Origin: an uncultured bacterium
Lineage (GTDB): Bacteria; Cyanobacteriota; Vampirovibrionia; Gastranaerophilales; Gastranaerophilaceae
Reading direction: 5' to 3'
DNA length: 64,000 nt
Assembly: GCA_949284415.1 (NCBI GenBank)
Contig: CASDVM010000012.1
Location: forward strand, 121,788-185,787
The position numbers were made by a program, and so were the translations under genes. A model generated the notes under the pieces. It was not told the origin of the DNA. It worked only from the letters and a program-made list of their open reading frames with translations, and did no database searches. This document shows positions 1-8,599 of this stretch, piece by piece (positions within the stretch are counted from its first letter, which is position 1; each line of letters begins with the position of its first letter).

Positions 1-1
1 T

Positions 2-796
2 CTTGCGGAAGGTTCTACTAGAATTCAGAATGCCGCACAGGAACCTGAAATCGTGGATCTTGCAAACTTTTTAAATTCCATGGGCGCTGATGTTAACGGT
101 GCAGGAACCTCTGAAATTGTAATTAACGGCGTAAAACAGGATAATTTACACCCGATAGAATATACAACAATTCCTGACAGAATTGAAGCAGGTACATTTA
201 TGTCTGCAATTATTGCGACAAAAGGTAAAGCGATTATTAAAAACGTATTTCCCGCTCATTTGACTTTCTTTACGGATAAACTCCTTAAAATGGGTGCAAA
301 TATTAAGCTGATTGAACCAAATTCTTTAGAAGTTTCATGCAAAAACAGATTAAATTCAATCAATTTTGTAACACAGCCTTATCCCGGTTTTCCGACAGAT
401 TTGCAATCAATGGCCATGACGCTTTTGACAACAGCTAACGGTGTCGGAATTATTACCGAAAGTCTTTATGAAAACAGATTTATGCAGGTTCCCGAACTTA
501 GAAGAATGGGAGCGGACATTCATCAGGACAGAAACCACGCAATCATAAAAGGCGTAAAAAAACTGACAGGCGCTACTCTTGCCGCAAGTGATCTGCGCGC
601 AGGCGCATCACTTGTTGTTGCAGCATTAATGGCGGATGGAAATTCCACTATTGAAAACCTACATCATATAGATAGAGGATACGAAAATTTCGAAAGTAAG
701 CTAAGATTATTAGGAGGCAAAATAGAAAGAAGAGATGAAGAAATAATTTCTTCTCCTGTTGAGCCGAAAATCAATATAACGGAGGGCTTATTGTAA
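2..796 (+). CDS. murA: UDP-N-acetylglucosamine 1-carboxyvinyltransferase, 3' part
   Basis: MurA transfers enolpyruvate from phosphoenolpyruvate to UDP-GlcNAc in the cytosol, the first committed step of peptidoglycan synthesis. The frame is open to the left edge, so the start, the N-terminal half and the catalytic Cys loop lie outside; 264 C-terminal residues are visible. Family signatures seen are AAQEPEIVDL near the beginning, GFPTDLQ in the middle, and FMQVPELRRMGADI and LRAGASLVVAAL in the C-terminal lobe. An internal GTG at 53 is not the start because the homologous sequence continues upstream of it. The stop TAA shares one base with the next ATG (TAATG), so the following gene is probably translationally coupled. 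Confidence 0.95.
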   Translation, partial: LAEGSTRIQNAAQEPEIVDLANFLNSMGADVNGAGTSEIVINGVKQDNLHPIEYTTIPDRIEAGTFMSAIIATKGKAIIKNVFPAHLTFFTDKLLKMGANIKLIEPNSLEVSCKNRLNSINFVTQPYPGFPTDLQSMAMTLLTTANGVGIITESLYENRFMQVPELRRMGADIHQDRNHAIIKGVKKLTGATLAASDLRAGASLVVAALMADGNSTIENLHHIDRGYENFESKLRLLGGKIERRDEEIISSPVEPKINITEGLL

Positions 797-1140
797 TGGC
801 ACCTGCTTACAAACGCTGGTATGATCATGATCCATTGTTACTTGAAGTTATTGAGCTTTTGAGAAATTATCAGACAGAATTAAGAGCTCAGGCTGAAATT
901 TTTCTGCAAAAAATTGAAGAAAAAGTTTCAAAAGAAACAATTGATAAATTTTACGCAATGGTCAAACCGGTTAATGCAAACAACCGCTGGTACGATAAAG
1001 ATCCCGTTATTTCAAAAACAGTTGAAATTTTAAGATTTGTACCGCCGGAAGCCCAGAAAATATGCGCCCAGAATTTTATCAGGACACTGAAAGAAATGGG
1101 CATTGAATACGAAAGCCCGAATAAAACAGATGTAAAATAA
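796..1140 (+). CDS. Hypothetical 114-aa protein with a duplicated RWYDxDP module
   Basis: I do not recognise this family. The protein is soluble-looking, helical and charged. It contains two copies of one module: KRWYDHDP followed by a helix ending ELLRNY (residues 6-25), and NRWYDKDP followed by a helix ending EILRFV (about residues 62-81). This looks like an internal duplication. The start overlaps the murA stop by one base, and the RBS GGAGG lies inside murA's last codons. The gene ends at a rho-independent terminator, so it is the last gene of a murA transcript. A role linked to cell-wall synthesis is only suggested by position. Confidence 0.8.
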   Translation: MAPAYKRWYDHDPLLLEVIELLRNYQTELRAQAEIFLQKIEEKVSKETIDKFYAMVKPVNANNRWYDKDPVISKTVEILRFVPPEAQKICAQNFIRTLKEMGIEYESPNKTDVK

Positions 1141-1166
1141 AAAGCTCCATTTATGGAGCTTTTTAT
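1141..1166 (+). terminator. Rho-independent terminator after murA operon
   Basis: AAAGCTCCAT pairs perfectly with ATGGAGCTTT across a two-base spacer and runs into a T-rich tract. It starts one base after the stop codon of the 114-aa gene and separates it from mfd. Confidence 0.85.
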
Positions 1167-1173
1167 TTTATGA

Positions 1174-1185
1174 TAAAATTATATT
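1174..1185 (+). promoter_or_regulatory. Extended -10 of a leaderless mfd promoter
   Basis: TGA-TAAAAT is followed by six bases and then the mfd ATG. No Shine-Dalgarno is present. The spacing puts the expected transcription start at or next to the A of the start codon, the same layout seen at twelve other genes here. Confidence 0.5.
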
Positions 1186-4100
1186 ATGTTCAAAATTAAT
1201 GCGCCTGAAAATAACGAAAATTATTCTTTGTTTGAAAGATTTCTTGCAAGGTCATATTCTTTTGCCGTTACCGGTTTGACAACTCTTTTAAGGTTATTGC
1301 TCGTTACAAAAATAAAAAAGATTACTGACAAAAAAATTCTTGTAATAACTTCAACCGAGCAAAATGCATTAAAATACCAAAATGATCTTTTAAAAGCTTT
1401 CGGTGAAAAATCAGAGCTTATGCCGTTCCAAAATATTTCAATGTACGAGACCGTATCTCCCAACAGATACGATTACGCAGAGCAGATACGCATTTTATCC
1501 GAACAGCCCGATATTGTTATAGCACCTGTTAAAGCTATGCTTGAAAAATTTCCTGATAAAAAGTTCTTTGAACAAAATTCAATTACAATAAAAATCGGGG
1601 ATGAAATTGACACAAAAGAACTTGCACAAAAGTTCATTGATTTAGGCTACAAACGCTCAACAATGGTTTCCGACATCGGAGAATTCAGCATACGCGGAGA
1701 TATCATAGATTATTATTCTCTTGACAAACATCCCGTAAGAATTGAGCTGTGGGGGGATGAAATTGTTGATATAAGATACTTTAACAATGAAACACAAAAA
1801 TCCGTTGAAAAACTCCAAACCTCAAAAATTATGCCGATGTATAAATTTACGATTGAAAAAGGAATTCCGTCTGAAATCAAGCCTGAAGATGATGAGGGGT
1901 ATTTCGAAGGCATTGAAGTTTATCAAAATTATTTTAATGATAATTTTGTGAGTATTTTGGATTATTTTAATGATTATATTCTTGTTTTTGACGAAACTTC
2001 GGAAATTTATACAAAGTATGAAAATTTAGATAAAAATTTTGAAGAACAGCTTCAGGAAAATTTAAAACTGGGACTGAACATTGATTTAAAAGGCCGCAAT
2101 CACATTCCTTTTGAAGAATTTATACAAAAGTGTGCAAGTTTTGTAAAAATAGGATTAAACAATTTTCTTGACGGCGATATGGATGAGATAATTGAATTTA
2201 ACACTCAAACCGTTCAAAATTTTGGTGCAAAACTTGATGATATTGCAAATTTCATAATTTCAAAAAACGATTACAGAATCATAATTGCAACTGATTACCC
2301 TGAACGTGTAAAAGAAATTCTTGCAGATTACAATATTTTTGACATTGAATACAACGAAAGTATATCATCTCACGGCTGTATTCTGGAAGATTTTAAAACC
2401 GTAATTATCACGGACAGAGAACTTTTTAACAAACGCACAAAAGAAATTACGGCGGCAAAACGTTCGTATTATAAAGAAAAACCTGAATATATCGAAAATA
2501 TTAACGACATAAAAGAAGGCGAATACGTTGTTCACAGCATCCACGGAGTCGGAATTTACAAAGGACTTTCGCAGCAGGAAATTGACGGACAGCTTAAAGA
2601 TTACCTTACAATTGAATACGCCAATAAAGATAAACTGCATATTCCCGCAGAACAAATAAACCTTCTTGTGCGTTATAGAGGCTCCGGTGCTCTAAAACCG
2701 AAACTTTCCAGAATGGGCGGAAAAGACTGGGAAAACACCAAAACCCGTGTCAAAAAAGAAGTTGAACAGGTAGCTTATGATTTGTTAAGGCTTTATGCTA
2801 AGCGAAAAATGCAAAAGGGTATACAATTCCTCCCCGACACCGCATGGCAGGTTGAGATGGAAGAAGCTTTTGAATACACTGAAACCCCCGATCAAATGAA
2901 AGCTGTAAATGATGTTAAAACCGATATGGAAAGTGATTGTCCTATGGACAGATTAATCTGCGGAGATGTAGGTTTCGGGAAAACTGAAGTTGCAATGCGC
3001 GGAATTTTCAAAGCCGTAACATCGGGCAAACAGGCTGCAGTTGTTGTTCCGACAACAATTCTTGCGTTTCAGCATTTCCAAACAATCAGCGAAAGATTTA
3101 AACCGTTCGGGGTTAATGTGGAACTTCTATCCCGCTTCCGCTCGCAAAAAGAACAAAAAGAAACAATAAAACATCTTGCAACAGGGCAATGTGATGTTGT
3201 TGTAGGAACGCACAGATTATTACAGGACGGTATAATTTTCAAAGATCTCGGACTTCTTGTAATAGATGAAGAACACCGGTTCGGAGTCCGCCATAAAGAA
3301 AAATTAAAACAATTCCGCGAAAATATTGATATTATTACAATGTCCGCAACACCTATTCCGAGAACTCTTTATATGTCGCTTTCAGGTATTAAAGATATGT
3401 CCATAATTAACACTCCGCCTAAAAACAGGCTCCCGATAAAGACTTATGTCGGGGAATGGAATGATAATCTGGTTAAAAATGCAATAATTCATGAGCTTGA
3501 TCGTGAAGGGCAGGTATTTTACCTTTATAACCGGGTTGAAACAATTGACGAATTCAGAATGCAGCTCCAAAAACTTATTCCCAATGCACGCATTGCAATC
3601 GGACACGGACAAATGGATGAAAAAACTCTGGAAAAAGTAATTATTGATTTTGCCAACCGCGAATATGATATTCTTCTTGCAACAACCATTATTGAAAACG
3701 GAATTGATATCCCGAACGCCAACACAATGATTATACATAATGCCGACAAATTCGGACTTGCCCAGCTATATCAGCTCAGAGGACGTGTAGGACGTTCGCA
3801 AAGACAGGCATACTGTTACTGCCTTTACACAAAATCAAAAGAAATTACCTCAGATGCCGTTCAAAGATTAAAAGCAATAAAAGAATTTACAAATCTCGGA
3901 AGCGGCTACCAGATAGCCATGCGCGATGTCGAAATCCGCGGAGTAGGAAATATCTTAGGCACCAAACAGCACGGGCATATGGTAAATGTCGGCTTTGACA
4001 CTTACTGCCGGCTTCTTGAAGAAACAGTGCAGGAGCTTCAAGGACAGGCTGTTGACAAAACGGAACCAACTATTGTTGATATAAATGTAACAGCCTTTAT

Positions 4101-4551
4101 TCCTGATGAATGGGTAGGTTCAAAAGAACAAAAAATGATTGAATATAAACGTCTGGCGGATGTAAAATCAGATGTTGAACTGGATTATATAACAGAAGAA
4201 TGGAAAGACCGCTTTGCAAAACCGCCCGAAAGCGTTGAAAACTTAATAAAACTTATCAAAATAAGACTTTCGGCAACCGATGTCAAAATTTCGCTCATAC
4301 GCGAAACTCAGGATAATATAAGGATTTATACACCCTATACACAGCCTGAATGGAAAATTATACAAAGGAGCCTTCCTTCCGAAATTTTGAAACGCATAAA
4401 ATTTACAATTGCTCCAAAGTCTTGTACAGAAGGGAATTCTATACTTCTTTTAAACAATTCTTACATGAATTTTAATGAAATATTTAACATTTTAACGGAT
4501 TTGTTTTATTATATATATAAAATTAGTAACGAATTTGCTTACAATAAATAG
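1186..4551 (+). CDS. mfd: Transcription-repair coupling factor Mfd
   Basis: Mfd is a cytosolic DNA translocase that removes RNA polymerase stalled at lesions and recruits UvrA. At 1121 residues it has full family length. Visible parts in order are the UvrB-like N-terminal region (about 30-350), the RNA-polymerase-interacting domain around EGEYVVHSIHGVGIYKG (about 445), and the SF2 motor with Walker A GDVGFGKT (about 595) and VIDEEHRFG (about 690). After these come SATPIPRTL, the helicase C domain with QLRGRVGRS (about 865), and a C-terminal TRCF domain. The ATG at 1186 has no RBS but has a -10-like TAAAAT six bases upstream. Start and product are both well supported. Confidence 0.96.
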   Translation: MFKINAPENNENYSLFERFLARSYSFAVTGLTTLLRLLLVTKIKKITDKKILVITSTEQNALKYQNDLLKAFGEKSELMPFQNISMYETVSPNRYDYAEQIRILSEQPDIVIAPVKAMLEKFPDKKFFEQNSITIKIGDEIDTKELAQKFIDLGYKRSTMVSDIGEFSIRGDIIDYYSLDKHPVRIELWGDEIVDIRYFNNETQKSVEKLQTSKIMPMYKFTIEKGIPSEIKPEDDEGYFEGIEVYQNYFNDNFVSILDYFNDYILVFDETSEIYTKYENLDKNFEEQLQENLKLGLNIDLKGRNHIPFEEFIQKCASFVKIGLNNFLDGDMDEIIEFNTQTVQNFGAKLDDIANFIISKNDYRIIIATDYPERVKEILADYNIFDIEYNESISSHGCILEDFKTVIITDRELFNKRTKEITAAKRSYYKEKPEYIENINDIKEGEYVVHSIHGVGIYKGLSQQEIDGQLKDYLTIEYANKDKLHIPAEQINLLVRYRGSGALKPKLSRMGGKDWENTKTRVKKEVEQVAYDLLRLYAKRKMQKGIQFLPDTAWQVEMEEAFEYTETPDQMKAVNDVKTDMESDCPMDRLICGDVGFGKTEVAMRGIFKAVTSGKQAAVVVPTTILAFQHFQTISERFKPFGVNVELLSRFRSQKEQKETIKHLATGQCDVVVGTHRLLQDGIIFKDLGLLVIDEEHRFGVRHKEKLKQFRENIDIITMSATPIPRTLYMSLSGIKDMSIINTPPKNRLPIKTYVGEWNDNLVKNAIIHELDREGQVFYLYNRVETIDEFRMQLQKLIPNARIAIGHGQMDEKTLEKVIIDFANREYDILLATTIIENGIDIPNANTMIIHNADKFGLAQLYQLRGRVGRSQRQAYCYCLYTKSKEITSDAVQRLKAIKEFTNLGSGYQIAMRDVEIRGVGNILGTKQHGHMVNVGFDTYCRLLEETVQELQGQAVDKTEPTIVDINVTAFIPDEWVGSKEQKMIEYKRLADVKSDVELDYITEEWKDRFAKPPESVENLIKLIKIRLSATDVKISLIRETQDNIRIYTPYTQPEWKIIQRSLPSEILKRIKFTIAPKSCTEGNSILLLNNSYMNFNEIFNILTDLFYYIYKISNEFAYNK

Positions 4552-4572
4552 ATAGTTAACAAAGGAGACATT

Positions 4573-5766
4573 ATGAGAGGGAAAAACAACGGTAATACAG
4601 CTGCTGGGAATATACTATGCGGTAAAAAACTGCTTGCAACACTTGCACTTTCAGCAGTATTGTTCACAGGATGCGGGTTGAAATCAGGAGAAGCCATCAT
4701 TAAAGTTAATGACCAAACCATCACACAGGGACAGTTTGATCAGGAATTTGATAAACAGGCAAATACAGGATTTGCAAAAGCTTTTGGTATCAATGTTAAA
4801 GATGGTAAAAACGACTTTTTATACCTGTTGATAAAAGAAAGAGTAATTAATGAGCTGATTGTAAGATCGCTCCTTGACCAGGAAATGCAAAAACGCGGCA
4901 TTAAAGTAACAAATAAAGATGTTGACGATGCCGTTAAAGAAATTATAGACAAGCTTGGTTCAAAAGAACAGCTTAATGCTCTTTTAAAACAATACGGCAT
5001 GTCAAATGCCGACTTCAAAAAAGATTTGAAAGAAGAAGTTAAGATGAAAAAATTGGCACAGGAATTGGGTTCCTCAAAAATTTCCGATGCGGATGCAAAG
5101 AAATTCTATGATAACAACCCCGCGAAATTCCAGCAGCCGGACAGAGTAAGAGCTTCACATATTCTTATCGCGGTAAATCCTCAGGAAATAACGGAAATTG
5201 TTAAATCTGCTCCTGAAAATAAAAATCTGGATGAAGCAGCAATAAAAGCAAAAGTTGAAGAAGAAATCAAAGCCAAAGAAACTAAAGCAAACCAGCTGTT
5301 AGCAGAAGCAAAAAAAGATATGACACAATTTGCAAAACTTGCCAAAGAAAATTCAGAAGACACAACAACTGCTCAAAAAGGCGGGGATTTAGGCTTCTTT
5401 GCGGCAAAAGAAATGGTTCCGGAATTTTCTAAAGCTGCATTTTCAATGAAACCAAATACTATTTCCGATAAACCTGTTAAAACTCAGTTCGGATACCATA
5501 TTATAATGGTTACTGACAGAGCTGCGGCAAGCAAAGTTCCGTTTGAAAAAACAAAAGAGAATATCAAAGCTTATCTTGAAAACCAAAAACAAATCGAACT
5601 TATTGACAATCTGACAGAATCATTAAAGAAAACTGCAAAAATCGAATATGTAAATCCTGATTACGATCCTGCAAATGTTCAAAAAGGTGTTCAGGAATCA
5701 ATAAAAAACAGTGCAGAAACTGCTAAAGAGCTGGAAAAAGAAGCACAAGAAAAAAATAAAAAGTAA
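4573..5766 (+). CDS. PrsA/SurA-like peptidyl-prolyl isomerase lipoprotein
   Basis: This is a predicted exported foldase that helps secreted or outer-membrane proteins fold. The N-terminus has a basic stretch, a hydrophobic segment and a lipobox-like LFTGC (Cys about residue 34), so it is probably lipid-anchored. A SurA_N/SurA-like helical chaperone region follows (about 40-180). A parvulin rotamase domain comes next (about 185-320), containing RASHILI, GGDLGFF and QFGYHII. A Lys/Glu-rich tail closes the protein. The start is chosen by AAGGAGA seven bases before ATG. It sits 21 bp after mfd and ends at its own terminator. Whether it acts like SurA (outer membrane) or PrsA cannot be decided from sequence. 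Confidence 0.88.
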   Translation: MRGKNNGNTAAGNILCGKKLLATLALSAVLFTGCGLKSGEAIIKVNDQTITQGQFDQEFDKQANTGFAKAFGINVKDGKNDFLYLLIKERVINELIVRSLLDQEMQKRGIKVTNKDVDDAVKEIIDKLGSKEQLNALLKQYGMSNADFKKDLKEEVKMKKLAQELGSSKISDADAKKFYDNNPAKFQQPDRVRASHILIAVNPQEITEIVKSAPENKNLDEAAIKAKVEEEIKAKETKANQLLAEAKKDMTQFAKLAKENSEDTTTAQKGGDLGFFAAKEMVPEFSKAAFSMKPNTISDKPVKTQFGYHIIMVTDRAAASKVPFEKTKENIKAYLENQKQIELIDNLTESLKKTAKIEYVNPDYDPANVQKGVQESIKNSAETAKELEKEAQEKNKK

Positions 5767-5783
5767 ATTTATTTTTAGATAGT

Positions 5784-5819
5784 AAAAAACAGCCTTTAAT
5801 AATAAAGGCTGTTTTTTTA
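5784..5819 (+). terminator. Rho-independent terminator
   Basis: A 15-bp perfect stem (AAAAAACAGCCTTTA with its complement) and a four-base loop run into T's, directly after the foldase gene. Confidence 0.88.
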
Positions 5820-5924
5820 TAAGAATGTTGGAATTTACATACAAGTTCATACTATATGGGACTTATATCTTATTGACAAATTTTAAATAAAGTTATAAAC
5901 TTATGAATACTTCCGTAAGGAAAG

Positions 5925-6030
5925 CATGGGTGAAATTCCCACACTGGACCGCAGCCGTGTCTTTGTACTTATTAAAAATTTGTACATGACCTCGCAAAAA
6001 TTGGTGAGATAGTCGGAATGCTTACTGAAG
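5925..6030 (+). promoter_or_regulatory. Cobalamin riboswitch upstream of nrdDG
   Basis: The core GGGTGAAATTCCC followed by CACTGGACCGCAGCCGTG matches the conserved B12-box region of cobalamin riboswitches. A small TTCC/GGAA hairpin lies at 5931-5942. A closing stem pairs AAGCAT (5942-5947) with ATGCTT (6018-6023). The conserved 3' strand contains GGTGAGATAGTCGG. An ATG at 6018 falls inside the aptamer stem, so it is not a start. Known logic for such switches in front of ribonucleotide reductases is to turn off the B12-independent enzyme when cobalamin is present. That regulatory direction is inferred here. Confidence 0.85.
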
Positions 6031-6065
6031 TTGATGTTACCACGGAAATCTGGGAGAATATTATT

Positions 6066-7919
6066 ATGAACAACGCAATTTTGGAAGGCAGCAATGTTGT
6101 CAATTTGGGTTCTGCCGTTAAAAAGACATTCATGTCTAACCCTGTTTCATCCGATAAGGATGCAAACATTAATCTGGTTGACAGTTACCTGAAACAGCTT
6201 GACTGGAAAGTTAATGAAAATTCAAACATGGCTTACTCAATCCAGGGACTGAATAATTATATTGCATCTGAAATCAGCAAACAATACTGGTTAAACAAAA
6301 TTTATCCCGCAGAGATTAAACAGGCTCATATTAACGGTGATATTCATATTCACGATTTGAATATTATTTCCGTATACTGTGTCGGCTGGGATTTAAAAGA
6401 TTTGCTGACAGAAGGTTTTACAGGTGTTAGAGGCAAGATTGAAAGTGCACCTGCAAAACATTTCAGAACGGCTTTAGGACAGATTGTAAACTTTATGTAT
6501 ACAATGCAGGGAGAAGCTGCCGGAGCACAGGCTTTTTCGAACTTTGATACACTTCTTGCGCCGTTTATACGCTATGACAATCTTAATTACAAACAGGTTA
6601 AACAGGCACTACAGGAATTTATTTTTAATATGAATGTTCCTACGCGTGTCGGTTTTCAAACTCCGTTTACAAACATAACTATGGATCTGACTGTTCCTTC
6701 ATATTATTCTGAACAGCCTGTTATAATCGGCGGGGAATTAAAGGAACATACATATAAAGAATTTCAAAAAGAAATGGATATGCTCAATAAAGCTTTTTTT
6801 GAAATTATGATGCAAGGCGACAATTCGGGCAGAGTCTTTACTTTCCCTATCCCGACATATAATATTACTAAAAATTTTGACTGGGATAACGAAAATATTA
6901 AAGGTCTCTGGGAAATGGCTGCTAAATACGGGATACCTTATTTTTCAAACTTTATTAATTCGGATATGTCTCCGGAAGATGCACGTTCAATGTGTTGTCG
7001 TTTAAGAATTGACAACAGAGAGCTTGAATACAGAGGAGGAGGTTTGTTTGGATCAAATCCTCTCACCGGTTCTATCGGTGTTGTTACAATTAATCTTCCC
7101 AAAATAGCAGAAATATCTAAAACAAAAGCGGAATTTTTTACATTACTTGTGCAAAAAATGGATATCGCTAAAGAAAGTCTTGAAATTAAGCGTAAATTAT
7201 TGGAAAATTTGACAGACAAAAACTTATATCCGTATACAAAATTTTATTTAAGAGATATTAAAGCACGCTTTGGAGTTTATTGGAAAAATCATTTTTCGAC
7301 AATAGGCTTGATAGGAATGAATGAAGCTTGTTTAAATCTTCTCGGAACCGATATCGGGAGCTTCAAAGGAAAACAATTTGCGCTTGACGTAATGGATTTT
7401 ATGAGAGCAAAAATAATAAAATTCCAGAAAGAAACGGGAAATAATTACAATCTTGAGGCAACTCCCGGAGAAGGAACATCTTACAGACTCGCAAAATTGG
7501 ACAGAGAAAAATATCCGTATTATACAAATTCAACGCAATTGCCTGTAAATTATACGGATGATATTTTTGAAGTTCTTGATCACCAGGACGATTTGCAAAC
7601 GAAATACACCGGCGGAACAGTTGTACACATTTACGCAGGTGAGAGAATTCAAAGTTCTGAAACAATGAAAAATCTGGTAAAAAAAATATGTAATAATTAC
7701 CGTCTGCCGTATTTTACGTTTTCTCCGACATTCAGTACATGTCCAAATCATGGCTACATTGCAGGGGAACATTTTACATGCCCTGAATGCGGAGCATCAT
7801 GCGAAGTTTATTCGCGTATTGTCGGATATATCAGACCTGTCCAGCAATGGAATAAAGGTAAAAAGAAAGAATTCTCGGACAGAAAAGAGTTCAAAATCAA
7901 GGAATGCAGATGCAAATAG
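6066..7919 (+). CDS. nrdD: Anaerobic ribonucleoside-triphosphate reductase (class III)
   Basis: NrdD is a glycyl-radical enzyme that reduces ribonucleoside triphosphates to dNTPs without oxygen and without cobalamin. Visible motifs are HIHDLN in the N-terminal part and the zinc site CPNHG...CPECG near the C-terminus. The glycyl-radical loop RIVGYIRPVQQWN has its Gly at about residue 587 of 617. No N-terminal ATP-cone is visible, so the usual allosteric domain appears to be absent. I start at ATG 6066 (GGGAG about 11 bases upstream) because the earlier in-frame ATG at 6018 lies inside the riboswitch. The stop region overlaps nrdG by a few codons, so the two are translationally linked. Confidence 0.95.
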   Translation: MNNAILEGSNVVNLGSAVKKTFMSNPVSSDKDANINLVDSYLKQLDWKVNENSNMAYSIQGLNNYIASEISKQYWLNKIYPAEIKQAHINGDIHIHDLNIISVYCVGWDLKDLLTEGFTGVRGKIESAPAKHFRTALGQIVNFMYTMQGEAAGAQAFSNFDTLLAPFIRYDNLNYKQVKQALQEFIFNMNVPTRVGFQTPFTNITMDLTVPSYYSEQPVIIGGELKEHTYKEFQKEMDMLNKAFFEIMMQGDNSGRVFTFPIPTYNITKNFDWDNENIKGLWEMAAKYGIPYFSNFINSDMSPEDARSMCCRLRIDNRELEYRGGGLFGSNPLTGSIGVVTINLPKIAEISKTKAEFFTLLVQKMDIAKESLEIKRKLLENLTDKNLYPYTKFYLRDIKARFGVYWKNHFSTIGLIGMNEACLNLLGTDIGSFKGKQFALDVMDFMRAKIIKFQKETGNNYNLEATPGEGTSYRLAKLDREKYPYYTNSTQLPVNYTDDIFEVLDHQDDLQTKYTGGTVVHIYAGERIQSSETMKNLVKKICNNYRLPYFTFSPTFSTCPNHGYIAGEHFTCPECGASCEVYSRIVGYIRPVQQWNKGKKKEFSDRKEFKIKECRCK

Positions 7920-8590
7920 GCGGAATTCAAAAAACTTCTCTTCTGGATTATCCTGACATAATAAGTGCAATTGTTTTTACACAAGGTTGTAATTTCAGAT
8001 GCGGTTACTGCCATAATCCTGAATTAATTACCTTAAATAAAGAGCCGGCATTGACACCTTCCGGCTTTTTTGAATTTCTGAATACACGAAAAGGCAAACT
8101 TGACGGGGTTGTTATTACTGGCGGCGAACCATGTATGCAATCAGGATTAATTAATTTTATAAAAAATATAAAAGATATGGGATTTCTTGTAAAACTTGAT
8201 ACAAACGGAGCCTTCCCATCTGTATTAAAAGAGGTCATACCATTTGCAGATTATATTGCAATGGATATTAAAGGTCCGTTATATAAATATAATGATATCA
8301 CTCAGGTTAATATCGAAACTGAAAAAATTAAAGAAAGTATTGATATTATTATGAATTCCGGTATTAATTATGAGTTTAGGACAACAGTTGTTAAATATCA
8401 GCTCAACATAGACGATTTCATTGCAATAGGTAAACTTATTAAAGGAGCAGAGAAATATTATTTACAAAAATTTGTTCCGTCAAAAACTCTTGATAAGTCC
8501 ATGATGAATAAATGCACATATTCTAAACAAGAATTTTCAAAAATAATTCATATCTTATCAGCTTATATAAAATCAGTTATATTAAGATAA
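7910..8590 (+). CDS. nrdG: Anaerobic ribonucleotide reductase activating protein (radical SAM)
   Basis: NrdG cleaves S-adenosylmethionine with a 4Fe-4S cluster and installs the glycyl radical on NrdD. The cluster motif CNFRCGYC sits at about residue 26, followed by the GGEP motif (VVITGGEPCMQ). The type is that of the longer NrdG/PflA-like family (QIGGIQKTSLLDYPD start). Two ATGs are close together; 7910 has AAGGA six bases upstream and is preferred over 7904, where the same bases would be too close. It overlaps nrdD and shares its riboswitch-controlled transcript. The next gene, priA, converges ten bases downstream, and no clear terminator is visible between them. Confidence 0.93.
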   Translation: MQIGGIQKTSLLDYPDIISAIVFTQGCNFRCGYCHNPELITLNKEPALTPSGFFEFLNTRKGKLDGVVITGGEPCMQSGLINFIKNIKDMGFLVKLDTNGAFPSVLKEVIPFADYIAMDIKGPLYKYNDITQVNIETEKIKESIDIIMNSGINYEFRTTVVKYQLNIDDFIAIGKLIKGAEKYYLQKFVPSKTLDKSMMNKCTYSKQEFSKIIHILSAYIKSVILR

Positions 8591-8599
8591 AACTTTTCA

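Noticed and set aside
6018..6065. Upstream ATG of nrdD as start
   Set aside because: It lies in the closing stem of the riboswitch and has no RBS; the ATG at 6066 has both context and family-like N-terminus.
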